The translations under genes and the position numbers were made by a program. Of a stretch of DNA of 64,000 bases, positions 1 through 8,060 are shown in pieces. Source of the stretch: JAWKWA01 sp041397765 (GTDB lineage: Bacteria; Pseudomonadota; Alphaproteobacteria; Rhizobiales; Hyphomicrobiaceae); contig JAWKWA010000019.1 of assembly GCA_041397765.1 (NCBI GenBank), positions 11,838-75,837 on the forward strand. Direction: 5' to 3'. The notes under the pieces were generated by a model. That model ran no database searches. It saw only the letters and a list, made by a program, of their open reading frames with translations, and had not been told where the DNA came from. Positions within the stretch are counted from its first letter, which is position 1; every line of letters starts with the position of its first letter.

Positions 1-2
1 TG

Positions 3-722
3 GCCGCGCTCGAGCGGCTGGCGGGGCCGGCCGGCGGCATCGGCCGCATCGCCGCCGTCATTCTCGAGCCGATCCAGGGCAATGGCGGCACGGTCATTCC
101 GCCCGACGACTTCCTGCCGCGCCTGCGCGCCTTCTGCGACCGGCACGACGCGCTGATGATCATCGACGAGATCCAGTCGGGCTGCGGACGCACCGGGCGC
201 ATGTGGGCGTTCGAACATGCCGGCATCACGCCCGACCTCGTGACGGTCGGCAAGGGCATCGGTGGCGGCGTGGCGGTGGCCGCCGTCATGGGCACGGCCG
301 AGAGCATGACCTGGCCGCCCGACAGCTTCACCTCGACCTTCCTCACCAACAATCTCAACCTCGCCGCGGCGGTCGCGGCCATCGCCGTGATGCGCGAGAA
401 CGGTCTCGCCGAGCGGGCGGCCCGGCTCGAGAAGCCCGTGCTCGCGCGGCTGCGTGCGGGCCTGCACAACCGGCCAGGTGTCGCCGAGATCCGCGGGCGC
501 GGCCTTTGGGTCGGCATCGAGCTGATGACGGCCGATGGCAGCGCCGATGGTGCGCGCGCTGCCCGCACGGTGGCGATGCTGCGGAAACGTGGCTACATCG
601 TCGGTCGCGGCGGCTATGGAGACAATGTGGTGAAGCTGTCGCCGCCACTCGTCATCGATGAGGCCGAGTTGATGACCGGCCTCGATGCCGTCGCCGAGGC
701 AATCGTCGAAAGCGCGGCCTGA
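3..722 (+). CDS. Class III (PLP-dependent) aminotransferase, 3' part
   Basis: The gene enters from the left edge; the open frame runs from base 3 to a TGA at 720-722, giving about 239 C-terminal residues of a family usually 400-450 long. The segment IIDEIQSGCGRTG carries the Asp that contacts the PLP ring nitrogen, and TVGKGIGGG carries the Schiff-base lysine, both class III (ornithine/GABA aminotransferase-like) hallmarks. It would move an amino group from an amine or amino acid to a keto acid in the cytoplasm. A 57-bp gap to the aldehyde dehydrogenase downstream suggests one operon, in which the aminotransferase could make an aldehyde that the dehydrogenase oxidises. The substrate cannot be told from the sequence. 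Confidence 0.9.
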   Translation, partial: AALERLAGPAGGIGRIAAVILEPIQGNGGTVIPPDDFLPRLRAFCDRHDALMIIDEIQSGCGRTGRMWAFEHAGITPDLVTVGKGIGGGVAVAAVMGTAESMTWPPDSFTSTFLTNNLNLAAAVAAIAVMRENGLAERAARLEKPVLARLRAGLHNRPGVAEIRGRGLWVGIELMTADGSADGARAARTVAMLRKRGYIVGRGGYGDNVVKLSPPLVIDEAELMTGLDAVAEAIVESAA

Positions 723-779
723 CGGCACGACCATCCGCTGGCGCAAGGCTCGTCCGCAATCATCCGAGGGAGATCGCCC

Positions 780-2258
780 GTGATCGAGGTTCGCAACTAT
801 GTCGACGGCGCCTGGGTCCAGCCCGCCGGCGAGCGCTTCGAGAGCTACAATCCCTTCACCGGCGAGACCCTGTCCACGGCCCCCGAGAGTGACGCTAAGA
901 CCGTCGATGCCGCAGTCAAGGCGGCCCGCCGCGCCTTCGACGAGGGCGGCTGGCGCTGGCGCAAGGGCGCCGAGCGCGCCGCCGCGCTGCTCGCCTTCGC
1001 CGACCTGCTGGAGGCCCGCGCCAAGCCGATCTCCGCGCTGATCGCCAGGGAGATGGGCAAGCCCGTCACCGTCAACATGACGCGCGAGGTGGAGAGCGCC
1101 GTCGACAAGCTGCGCTATTACGCCGGCGCCGCGCGCATGATCGACGGCCGCGTCACCGGCGGCACGCTCGCCGAGGTCTGGGACATGGAGCTGCCCGAGC
1201 CGGTCGGCGTCTGTGCCCTCATCATTCCCTGGAACGACCCCGTCGATCTCGCGGTCCGCAAGATGGGCGCCGCGCTCGCCGCCGGCTGCTCGATGGTGGT
1301 CAAGTCCTCGGAGGTGACGCCGGCCTCGACCGAGGCGCTGATCGCCTGCGCGCACGATGCGGGTGTGTTCCCGGCGGGCGTCGTCAACTATGTGAACGGC
1401 GGCGCGGCGACCGGCGAGGCGCTGGTCTCCCATCCCGGCATCGACAAGATCGGCTTCACCGGCTCGACCGCGACCGGCATGCGCATCATGGAAGCGGCCG
1501 CCCGGGGCCTGAAGAAGGTCAGCCTCGAATGCGGCGGCAAGCTCGCCGCGGTGATCTTCCCCGACGCCAATCTGGAGAAGGCTCTCGACGCCGTCACCTA
1601 TGGCGCCTTCATGTATTCCGGGCAGAGCTGCACCGCCTGCACGCGCCTCGTCGTTCACGAGAGCCTGAAGCACAAGGTGATCGACGGCGTCGTCGCGCGC
1701 TCCGAGGTGCTGCTGCCGGGCGATCCGCTCGATCCGAAGGTGCTGGTCGGGCCGATGGCCTCGCAGAAGCAGTACGACAAGGCGCTGGCCTATATCCGTC
1801 TCGGCCTGTCCGAGGGCGGGCGCGTCGCCATCGGCGGCGAGCCGAAACGGCGCGACGGCCTCATGCTGCCGCCGACCGTCATCGTCGATGCGCCCTCGGA
1901 CGGGCGCCTCGCCCGCGAGGAGGTTTTCGGCCCCGTGCTCTCGGTGCTGACCTTCAAGGACGAGGCCGAGGCGCTTCGTATCGCCAATGGCACGCCCTAT
2001 GGCCTCGGCGGCTCGATCTGGTCGCAGGACATATCGCGGGCGCTCGGCATGGCGCGCCGCTTCGACGTCGCCGACATCTGGATCAACACCCATTATATTC
2101 GCCACGCCGAGACCAGCTTCGGCGGCCGCCACCATTCCGGCATCGGCCGCGAGCTCGGCATGTCGGGCGTCGAGGAATATCTCTCCTGGAAGCGGCTGTG
2201 CATCGACACACGATCGAACTTCCACCTGAAGACATTGTTCGACGCGACGAGAGGCTGA
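780..2258 (+). CDS. NAD(P)-dependent aldehyde dehydrogenase
   Basis: A 492-residue protein of normal ALDH-superfamily length, starting at GTG after a GAGGGAG ribosome site. Visible motifs: the cofactor-binding stretch IPWNDP...MVVKSSEVTP, the GFTGSTATG turn, the general-base Glu in LECGGK (most families have LELGGK), the catalytic Cys in GQSCTACTR, and EEVFGPV near the end. It oxidises an aldehyde to the acid in the cytoplasm. It lies between the aminotransferase and two flavoprotein oxidoreductases on the same strand, so the aldehyde probably comes from amine or amino-acid breakdown. The exact substrate is not readable; betaine-aldehyde, succinate-semialdehyde and similar subfamilies are all possible. 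Confidence 0.92.
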   Translation: MIEVRNYVDGAWVQPAGERFESYNPFTGETLSTAPESDAKTVDAAVKAARRAFDEGGWRWRKGAERAAALLAFADLLEARAKPISALIAREMGKPVTVNMTREVESAVDKLRYYAGAARMIDGRVTGGTLAEVWDMELPEPVGVCALIIPWNDPVDLAVRKMGAALAAGCSMVVKSSEVTPASTEALIACAHDAGVFPAGVVNYVNGGAATGEALVSHPGIDKIGFTGSTATGMRIMEAAARGLKKVSLECGGKLAAVIFPDANLEKALDAVTYGAFMYSGQSCTACTRLVVHESLKHKVIDGVVARSEVLLPGDPLDPKVLVGPMASQKQYDKALAYIRLGLSEGGRVAIGGEPKRRDGLMLPPTVIVDAPSDGRLAREEVFGPVLSVLTFKDEAEALRIANGTPYGLGGSIWSQDISRALGMARRFDVADIWINTHYIRHAETSFGGRHHSGIGRELGMSGVEEYLSWKRLCIDTRSNFHLKTLFDATRG

Positions 2259-2367
2259 ACCGGGGCCCTTCCGGTTGCGGATGGGCCGGTGCGAGGGGAG
2301 AAGCGGTCGGTCGCAATGCAAGGTGCGAATGCAAGGTGCGGCGGCTGTCGGACGGGGAACGTTTCCA

Positions 2368-3960
2368 GTGTCTCAGAGTGATGCCATCATCGTCGGCGGC
2401 GGCCATAACGGGCTCGTCACGGCCTGCTATCTCGCCAAGGCGGGCCTCGAGGTCACCGTGCTCGAGCGCCGCGACGTCGTCGGCGGGGCAGCCGTCACCG
2501 AGGAGGTATGGCCGGGCTTCCGTGTTTCGGTCGCGGCCTTCACCATGTCGCTCCTGCAGCCGCGCATCATGATCGACCTCGATCTGCGACGGCATGGCAT
2601 CGAGATCGTGCGCACGCCGGCCGGCATCCAGCAATTCTCGGGCGGACGCTGCCTGACGCTGCACGCCGACACCGCGCGCATGGCCGAGGAGATCAGGCCG
2701 TTTTCGCCCCATGATGCCGAGGCCTATCCGCGCTTCGTCGCGCATATGGACGCGATGATGCCGGTGCTGCGGCGGCTCATCTTCGAGACCCCCGTCGATC
2801 CCTCGACCGGCCGCATCGCAGACATCGCACGCACGCTCCGTCTCGCTTGGCGCATGCGCGATGCCGGACCGCGCTTCTACGACGTGTGGGATCTTCTGAC
2901 ATTGAGCGCGGTCGACTTCCTGCGCCGCTGGTTCGAGAGCGACGTGGTGCTGACCATGCTCGGCTGCTACGCCTCGGGCAGCGGCGGCAACATGTCGCCG
3001 AGAACGCCGGGCTCGGCCTATGTGCTCGCCCGGCCGCTGCTGCGCGATCCCGCGACCGAGGCGGGTCCGGGTGGCCTGCCGGTCGGCGGCATGGGCGCGG
3101 TGACGCAGGCGCTGCTGAAGGCCGCGCGCGAGCTCGGCGTCGATGTCCGCACCAACGCGGAGGTCGCCCGCATCGAAGTTCAGGACGGCCGCGCGCGGGA
3201 AGTGGTCCTCACGACCGGCGAGCGTCTCGGTGCACGCGTCATCGCCGCCAGCCTGCCGATCACACATCTCTACGGTCGCCTCATCGAGCCGCAGCACCTG
3301 CCCCCCGAGGTGCTGGATCGGACCCGGCGCGTCCGCACGGAGTCGTCCTGTTTCAAGATCAATCTCGCGACCGAGCAGCCGCCGCGCTGGACCGGTTTCG
3401 ATCAGACGAGCGCCGGCGGCAGCCATCCCGGCTCCGTCACGATCGCCGAGAGCATCGGCGAGCTCGAGGAAGCCTTCGAGGCGGCGCGGCACGGGCGCAT
3501 GGCGGAGCGGCCCTATCTCTGGATCATGACGCCGAGCGTGTTCGATCCCTCCGTCGCCCCGCCCGGCCGTCATACCGTCAGCGTGTTCGGCGGGCATGTG
3601 CCCTATCGCCTCGCCGGTCGCGAGTGGGACGACGAGGCGCGCGAAGAACTCTACCATATCGTCATGCGCCAGATCTGCCGCTTCGCCCCGGGCTTCGACA
3701 ACAGCGTCATCCACAAGCAGGTGCTGGTGCCGCAGGACATCGAACGCATCTTCGCGCTGCCGGGCGGCCATGTGCATCACGGCGAGATGAGCCTCGACCA
3801 GATCTTCTTCCGCCGCCCCTTCGCGCACCATGCACGCTACCGCTCGCCGATTGCCAATCTCTACATCTGCGGCGCCTCGGCACATCCCGGCGGCGGCGTG
3901 ACCGGCGTGCCGGGGCACAATGCGGCGCGCGAGATCCTGCGCGACCTCAGGGTGCGCTGA
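2368..3960 (+). CDS. FAD-dependent oxidoreductase, phytoene desaturase-like
   Basis: About 530 residues. The chosen GTG start places the dinucleotide-binding motif IIVGGGHNGL within the first 15 residues, as usual; an upstream in-frame ATG at 2275 would add a low-complexity Arg/Gly leader and is less likely. The N-terminal Rossmann fold is followed by ERRDVVGGAAVTEE, the FAD-ribose contact typical of phytoene desaturase/amine oxidase-like flavoproteins, and the end carries the FAD-closing YICGASAHPGGGVTG. These bacterial homologues are not carotenoid enzymes in this kind of context; they sit in catabolic clusters with unknown substrates. The TGA stop shares its A with the ATG of a ten-codon frame at 3960, and a DAO flavoprotein follows. 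Confidence 0.88.
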   Translation: MSQSDAIIVGGGHNGLVTACYLAKAGLEVTVLERRDVVGGAAVTEEVWPGFRVSVAAFTMSLLQPRIMIDLDLRRHGIEIVRTPAGIQQFSGGRCLTLHADTARMAEEIRPFSPHDAEAYPRFVAHMDAMMPVLRRLIFETPVDPSTGRIADIARTLRLAWRMRDAGPRFYDVWDLLTLSAVDFLRRWFESDVVLTMLGCYASGSGGNMSPRTPGSAYVLARPLLRDPATEAGPGGLPVGGMGAVTQALLKAARELGVDVRTNAEVARIEVQDGRAREVVLTTGERLGARVIAASLPITHLYGRLIEPQHLPPEVLDRTRRVRTESSCFKINLATEQPPRWTGFDQTSAGGSHPGSVTIAESIGELEEAFEAARHGRMAERPYLWIMTPSVFDPSVAPPGRHTVSVFGGHVPYRLAGREWDDEAREELYHIVMRQICRFAPGFDNSVIHKQVLVPQDIERIFALPGGHVHHGEMSLDQIFFRRPFAHHARYRSPIANLYICGASAHPGGGVTGVPGHNAAREILRDLRVR

Positions 3961-3992
3961 TGAGCGAGATGCTGCAGCAGGTAGTGGAATGA
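3960..3992 (+). other. Ten-codon reading frame at the junction of two oxidoreductase genes
   Basis: An ATG overlaps the A of the preceding TGA stop (TGATG arrangement), and the frame MSEMLQQVVE ends in a TGA inside the start of the next gene. Such an overlap is typical of translational coupling. It may be a short coupling leader for the DAO gene, or what is left of a gene whose body was deleted. There is no direct evidence that it is translated. Confidence 0.3.
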
Positions 3993-5215
3993 TCATGAGC
4001 GACACGACCGAGGTCATCGTCGTCGGTGCCGGCGTGGTCGGCGCATCGACCGCCTATTTCCTCGCCCGCCGCGGCGTCCGCGTGACGCTGATCGACGCCG
4101 CGACGCCGGGCTGGGGCGCAACCGGGCGCAATGCCGGCTACCAGTGGCTGCACACCCGCAAGGCCGGCATCCAGATGGCGATCAGCCTGAAGGGCCGCGC
4201 GCTCGCCGATGAGCTCGCCGCCGAGCTCACCGACTGGGAATTCCGCCCCTCCGGCGGCATGTTCTACTTCTTCGATCCCGCGCTCGAGACGCTCTTCCGC
4301 AACTTCGTCGACGAGCGTCGCCGCGCCGGCCTGCCGATGGAGTATCTCGACGCCAAGGCCGCGCGCGAAGCCTGTCCGGTGCTCGCGCCTCATGTCGCCG
4401 GCGCCACTTACAATCCGCTCGATGCGCACCAGCATTCGCGCAGGCTCTGCGAGGCGCTCGCCGAGGGCGCGCGACGCCATGGCGCGACACTCGCCTTCGG
4501 CGAGCGGGTGGAGGCGCTGATCGTCGAAGGCGGGCGCTGCCGCGGGGTGCGCACGAAGGATCGGGAGATGCGGGCCGAACGCGTGGTGGTCGCCTGCGGA
4601 TCCTGGACAGCAGGTCTCCTCGCGCCACTCGGCATCGAGATCCCGATCACGCCGATGCGCCTGCAGGTCGTCGAGACGGAGCCCGCGCCATTCCGCTTCG
4701 AGCCGATCCTCTATGGGCCGACGGCGGTCAAGCAGTACGCCTTCTTCCGCGAGATCGATGGCTATACCGACGCAGGCTCGACACATCCGCTCGAGAAGAC
4801 GTTCCCGGGGCTCGAGTTCCTCGAACTCGCCGCGCAACGCCGGGACGGTCGCCTGCTGCTCGGCTGTCCGATGGACTTTCCAGGTCTCGACGACCGTCCG
4901 ACCGTCGGCGGCATCGCCATGACGCTGGCAGCGCTGTCCGACGCCATACCGGCGATCCGCACGCTCGCCGTCGAGCGCTGCTGGGCAGGCCTGCTGCCGC
5001 AGACACCCGACGCCCTTCCGGTGCTCGACCCCGAGCCCGGTATCGACGGTCTCGTCATCAATGCCGGACACGTCTTCGGCAATCTCGCCGGTCCGCTCTC
5101 GGGTAAGTCGATCGCCCAGCATCTGACCAACGAGACGCCGGACCTCGATCTCCGCGAGTTCCGTCTCGACCGCCCGACGCTCAGAGCAAGCAACGATCCG
5201 CACCGGCGCTGGTAG
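3989..5215 (+). CDS. FAD-dependent amino acid/amine oxidoreductase (DAO family)
   Basis: Roughly 408 residues. The start ATGATCATG (3989 or 3995) puts VIVVGAGVVGAS at residues 8-19, the FAD Rossmann motif; GATGRNAGYQW follows, as in DadA/glycine-oxidase-like flavoproteins, and the C-terminal GHVFGNLAGPLSGKSIA is the second FAD contact. Members oxidise the C-N bond of D-amino acids, sarcosine, D-hydroxyproline or related imines. The start lies 28 bp after the previous stop, and the racemase gene begins 27 bp downstream, so the three genes are probably co-transcribed. Pairing a racemase with a DAO oxidase is a common way to channel an L-substrate through its D-form, but the actual substrate is inferred only. 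Confidence 0.88.
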   Translation: MIMSDTTEVIVVGAGVVGASTAYFLARRGVRVTLIDAATPGWGATGRNAGYQWLHTRKAGIQMAISLKGRALADELAAELTDWEFRPSGGMFYFFDPALETLFRNFVDERRRAGLPMEYLDAKAAREACPVLAPHVAGATYNPLDAHQHSRRLCEALAEGARRHGATLAFGERVEALIVEGGRCRGVRTKDREMRAERVVVACGSWTAGLLAPLGIEIPITPMRLQVVETEPAPFRFEPILYGPTAVKQYAFFREIDGYTDAGSTHPLEKTFPGLEFLELAAQRRDGRLLLGCPMDFPGLDDRPTVGGIAMTLAALSDAIPAIRTLAVERCWAGLLPQTPDALPVLDPEPGIDGLVINAGHVFGNLAGPLSGKSIAQHLTNETPDLDLREFRLDRPTLRASNDPHRRW

Positions 5216-5242
5216 CGCACCGCCATTCCCCGGAGGCAATCC

Positions 5243-6031
5243 ATGGCCTTGAAGATCGACTTCATCAATCCGTTCGGCACCACCGCCTATGACGGCCTCA
5301 TCGCCGAGACCCTGACGCACTATGCGGCCGAGGGCACCGAGCTCGTCGTCACCCATCTCGACGCCTGCCCGCCCGACATCGACTATTTCTATGCCAAGCA
5401 CCTGATGGAGGCTGTGCTCTTCGAGCGCATCATGCAGGACGAGGAGGAGGGCTTCGACGCGGTGATCGTCGGCTGCTGCTACGATCCGGGCGTGCGCGTC
5501 GCTCGCGAACTCGTCGACATTCCGGTCGTCGGTCCGATGGAGGCCTCGCTGCAGCTCTCGGGCAACTTCGGCCACAGCAGCGTCATCGTCACCGATCACC
5601 ACAAGGCCGCACCCTATATCGACGACATGATGCGCATGCTCGGCTACGGCACGACATGCCGCGGCGTACGCACCATCGAGTGGTGGGTGAAGGACATGGT
5701 GAAGGATCCCGACGCCGTCGCGCTCGACACCATCGCCCGCTGCCGCGACGTGCTCGCCGAGGCGAATGCGGAGGTCGTGCTGATGGGTTGCACGATCATC
5801 GCGGCGTGCTACCAGCGCTATCTGATGCGCGGCAACGCGCCGCCCGACGTCACCATCGTCAATCCCAATCTGATGGCATTGAAGATGGCCGAGATGCTCG
5901 CCGGCCTCAGGCAGAAGGGCGGCCACCAGATCGCGCGCCAGGGCTATTACGAGAAGCCGAAGGGTCACTACCGGGACGGCCAGGCGGCGGCGCGCGAGAC
6001 GTTCCGCAGGGCGATCGCGGCGATGCGCTGA
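5243..6031 (+). CDS. Aspartate/glutamate/hydantoin racemase family protein
   Basis: A 262-residue cytoplasmic protein of the usual family length, with an ATG preceded by CCGGAGG. The two catalytic cysteines of cofactor-independent racemases are visible in VGCCYDPG (about residue 78) and LMGCTIIAAC (about residue 180). The opening IDFINPFGTTAYD resembles hydantoin racemase and maleate isomerase-like members, where the first strand ends in NP. It would invert a carbon next to a carboxyl or hydantoin carbonyl. As last gene of the left catabolic run it presumably works with the DAO flavoprotein just upstream. Hydantoin, Asp/Glu or another acid substrate cannot be told apart here. Confidence 0.87.
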   Translation: MALKIDFINPFGTTAYDGLIAETLTHYAAEGTELVVTHLDACPPDIDYFYAKHLMEAVLFERIMQDEEEGFDAVIVGCCYDPGVRVARELVDIPVVGPMEASLQLSGNFGHSSVIVTDHHKAAPYIDDMMRMLGYGTTCRGVRTIEWWVKDMVKDPDAVALDTIARCRDVLAEANAEVVLMGCTIIAACYQRYLMRGNAPPDVTIVNPNLMALKMAEMLAGLRQKGGHQIARQGYYEKPKGHYRDGQAAARETFRRAIAAMR

Positions 6032-6059
6032 GGCGGGGCCGGGACAGGTTTCCTCCCCC

Positions 6060-6767
6060 TCAGCGCCTGGCCAGCGACATGCCCGACGAATGGTTCTCCT
6101 TGAGGAAGGTGATGAAGTTGTCGCGGAACTGCCGGGTGTGGGCGTGCGCCAGCGCGTCCGCCCGTTCGGTGTCGCGCGCGGAGATCGCTTCCAGCATTTC
6201 GGTGTGCTCGTCGGTCAGCAGCACGCCGTCGCGCGTGCGCTCCAGATAGTCGAAATGCAGATGCAGCATCCGCCGGCCCTGGTCGAGCAGCCGCTCATAG
6301 AAGGCCGAGAGATGCCGGTTGCGCCCGGCATGGGCGATCGCCATGTGGAACTGCTTGTTCGCCTCCGACATGGCGAGATAGCTGCCCGACGTCGCCGCCG
6401 CGACGAAATCCTTGTCGCGGAGCGCGATGATCTCCAGATCGGCCTTGGTACGGAACTCGGCGGCGAGGCGCGTGTTGATGCGCTGCGCAACATCGAGCGC
6501 CTCGACATATTTCGGGAAGTCGGAGACGTCGATCGGCGCGACGATGGTCGAGCGGTTGGGCAGGGTGACGAGCAACTCCTCGCCGGCGAGGCGGATCAGC
6601 GCCTCCCTGACCGGTGATCGCGACAGGCCGAATCGATCCGCAAGGCTCGTCTCGTCGAGCAGTTGGCCGGGCGCGAGCGCAAGTGTCAGGATCTCCTCGC
6701 GCAGCGTCTCATAGACCGATTTCCAGCCGGTTCCGCGCACCCGCTTCAACTCGGCATGGTCCTGCAT
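6060..6767 (-). CDS. GntR-family transcriptional regulator with FCD domain
   Basis: A 235-residue DNA-binding regulator. Residues about 15-80 form the winged helix (VYETLREEIL...LADRFGLSRSPVREALIRL), the GntR signature. The C-terminal all-helical FCD domain shows metal/effector-site histidines in NKQFHMAIAHAGRN, DEHTEML and HAHTRQF. FCD regulators usually repress a nearby catabolic operon and release DNA on binding an organic acid. It is convergent with the racemase gene and divergent from the DapA-like/proline-racemase genes. The gap upstream of it holds three short palindromes that are good candidate binding sites, so it probably controls that operon and itself, and perhaps the left cluster. 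Confidence 0.92.
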   Translation of the reverse strand: MQDHAELKRVRGTGWKSVYETLREEILTLALAPGQLLDETSLADRFGLSRSPVREALIRLAGEELLVTLPNRSTIVAPIDVSDFPKYVEALDVAQRINTRLAAEFRTKADLEIIALRDKDFVAAATSGSYLAMSEANKQFHMAIAHAGRNRHLSAFYERLLDQGRRMLHLHFDYLERTRDGVLLTDEHTEMLEAISARDTERADALAHAHTRQFRDNFITFLKENHSSGMSLARR

Positions 6768-6905
6768 GGCTCGGCTCTCCTCCCGATGGCCCTCTCCGGC
6801 GCCCCGTCCCGCCGCAATTGGTCCGCATGCCGTTGAACCCGCTCAGATCTACCGCATTCGAGCGGTCCCGTGCGGCGCCCCTCGGCTGCCATTTCCATCC
6901 TTTGC

Positions 6906-6921
6906 GGCGACACGTGTCGCC
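6906..6921. promoter_or_regulatory. 16-bp perfect palindrome, candidate operator
   Basis: GGCGACACGTGTCGCC reads the same on both strands and lies about 140 bp upstream of the GntR gene start, in the divergent intergenic region. Its CGACA half matches the half-site of the TGTCGACA pair some 50 bp further right. A GntR operator is the natural reading; no experimental support is visible. Confidence 0.45.
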
Positions 6922-6961
6922 CGCCTCGCGTGCGAGGACGGCGCGCATCTCCCTCTTGTCA

Positions 6962-7007
6962 TGTCGACACGGAGTCGGCAATATCCTCTGGCGACATGGT
7001 GTCGACA
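6962..7007. promoter_or_regulatory. Pair of TGTCGACA palindromes, candidate GntR operators
   Basis: Two identical 8-bp palindromes, TGTCGACA at 6962-6969 and again at 7000-7007, are 38 bp apart centre to centre, between the divergent GntR gene and the DapA-like gene. Flanks are also partly symmetrical (gtcATGTCGACAC and GGTGTCGACAatg). Spaced double operators in a divergent promoter are usual for GntR/FCD autoregulation. They end about 130 bp before the start codon of the right-hand operon. Confidence 0.5.
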
Positions 7008-7030
7008 ATGATGGACGCCGTTGCCTCCGC

Positions 7031-7100
7031 CGAGCCACCGCCCCGAGCCGCCACAGCCCCGAGCCGCCACAGCCCGAGCCGCCACAGCCCGAGCCGTCGC
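7031..7100 (+). repeat. Imperfect tandem repeat, 15-16 bp unit, about four copies
   Basis: The unit CGAGCCGCCACAGCCC recurs three times almost perfectly (starts near 7044, 7060 and 7075), with degenerate copies before and after. It fills the leader between the candidate operators and the ribosome site of the DapA-like gene. It is too short, with no spacers, to be CRISPR. It probably arose by slippage and may vary in copy number between strains. Confidence 0.75.
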
Positions 7101-7134
7101 AAACTCGAGCCCGCGCGAACCAAGGAAGATCGTC

Positions 7135-8019
7135 ATGAAGCTCCAAGGCGTCATGCCAGCTCTCGTCACCCCCTTCGACGCAGCCGGCGAGATCGATTTC
7201 GCCGCCTTCGGCAGGCACCTCGCCAGCATGAGGGCGGCAGGCGTGACGGGCTATGTCCCTTGCGGCTCGACGGGCGAGTACAATCTGATGTCGGACGACG
7301 AGCGCGACGCCGTGCTGCGCTTCGTCAAGGACTTCGCGAGGCCGGGCGAGACGCTGATCGCAGGCACCAATGCCCCGCACACCAAGGGTGTGATCGCCAA
7401 TACGAGGCGCGCCAAGGAGATCGGCTACGACACGGTGCTGCTCGCCACACCCTTCTACACCAAGCCGACGGCGCCCGAGCTCATTCGCCACTTCAATGCG
7501 GTGCTCGACGCGGTCGACGTCAATATCGTGCTCTACAGCTATCCGGCCAAGGACGGCATCGAGCTCGACTTCGACGTGCTCGATGCGCTCGCCGATCATC
7601 CCCGCGTGATCGGCATCAAGGAGAGCTCGGGTTCCCTGCAACGCGCGATCGGCATCGCCACCCGCTACAAGGACCGCCTCCAGCTCGTCTCGGGCTCCGA
7701 CGACATCGCGCTCGACTTCATGTTCTGGGGGGCCGACTGCTGGATCTGCGGGCCGGCCAACTGCATGGCGAAGGCGGTCTGCGATCTCGACCGCACCTTC
7801 CGCTCCGGCGATCTGACCAAGGCGCGCGCGCAGATGGCGACCATCTACACGGCGATGAACATCCTCGAATCGGGCAAGTTCGTGCAGAAGGTGAAATATG
7901 GCTGCGAGCTGCAGGGCACGCCCGTCGGCGAATGCCGCATGCCGCTCGGACCGCTGACGGCCGAGGAGAAGGCCGCCTTCGCAAAGGCCATGGAGCCGAT
8001 CATCGCCTGGCGCGGCTGA
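7135..8019 (+). CDS. Dihydrodipicolinate synthase/N-acetylneuraminate lyase family protein
   Basis: 294 residues, an ordinary length for this Schiff-base aldolase family (TIM barrel). The ATG follows AAGGAAG; in-frame upstream ATGs lie within the repeat and lack a site. The catalytic lysine is in GIKESS (about residue 162), the Tyr motif is LYSYPAK, and GSTGEYN carries the pyruvate-carboxylate loop. True DapA usually reads YNVPGRT, so the YSYPAK form argues against lysine biosynthesis. The neighbouring proline-racemase homologue and GntR regulator suggest a catabolic role such as the pyrroline-4-hydroxy-2-carboxylate deaminase of hydroxyproline breakdown. That assignment is an inference. Confidence 0.85.
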   Translation: MKLQGVMPALVTPFDAAGEIDFAAFGRHLASMRAAGVTGYVPCGSTGEYNLMSDDERDAVLRFVKDFARPGETLIAGTNAPHTKGVIANTRRAKEIGYDTVLLATPFYTKPTAPELIRHFNAVLDAVDVNIVLYSYPAKDGIELDFDVLDALADHPRVIGIKESSGSLQRAIGIATRYKDRLQLVSGSDDIALDFMFWGADCWICGPANCMAKAVCDLDRTFRSGDLTKARAQMATIYTAMNILESGKFVQKVKYGCELQGTPVGECRMPLGPLTAEEKAAFAKAMEPIIAWRG

Positions 8020-8060
8020 GGCGTCGGGAGCGTCGGCCCGCGATCGGGGAAATGCCAGAC

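Noticed and set aside
2083..4017. A 644-codon open frame on the minus strand
   Set aside because: It is antisense to two clear flavoprotein genes, rich in His/Arg/Ala, and has no domain. High GC makes such shadows long.
7031..7100. Possible CRISPR array
   Set aside because: Units are 15-16 bp with no unique spacers and no cas genes in the window; it is a simple tandem repeat.
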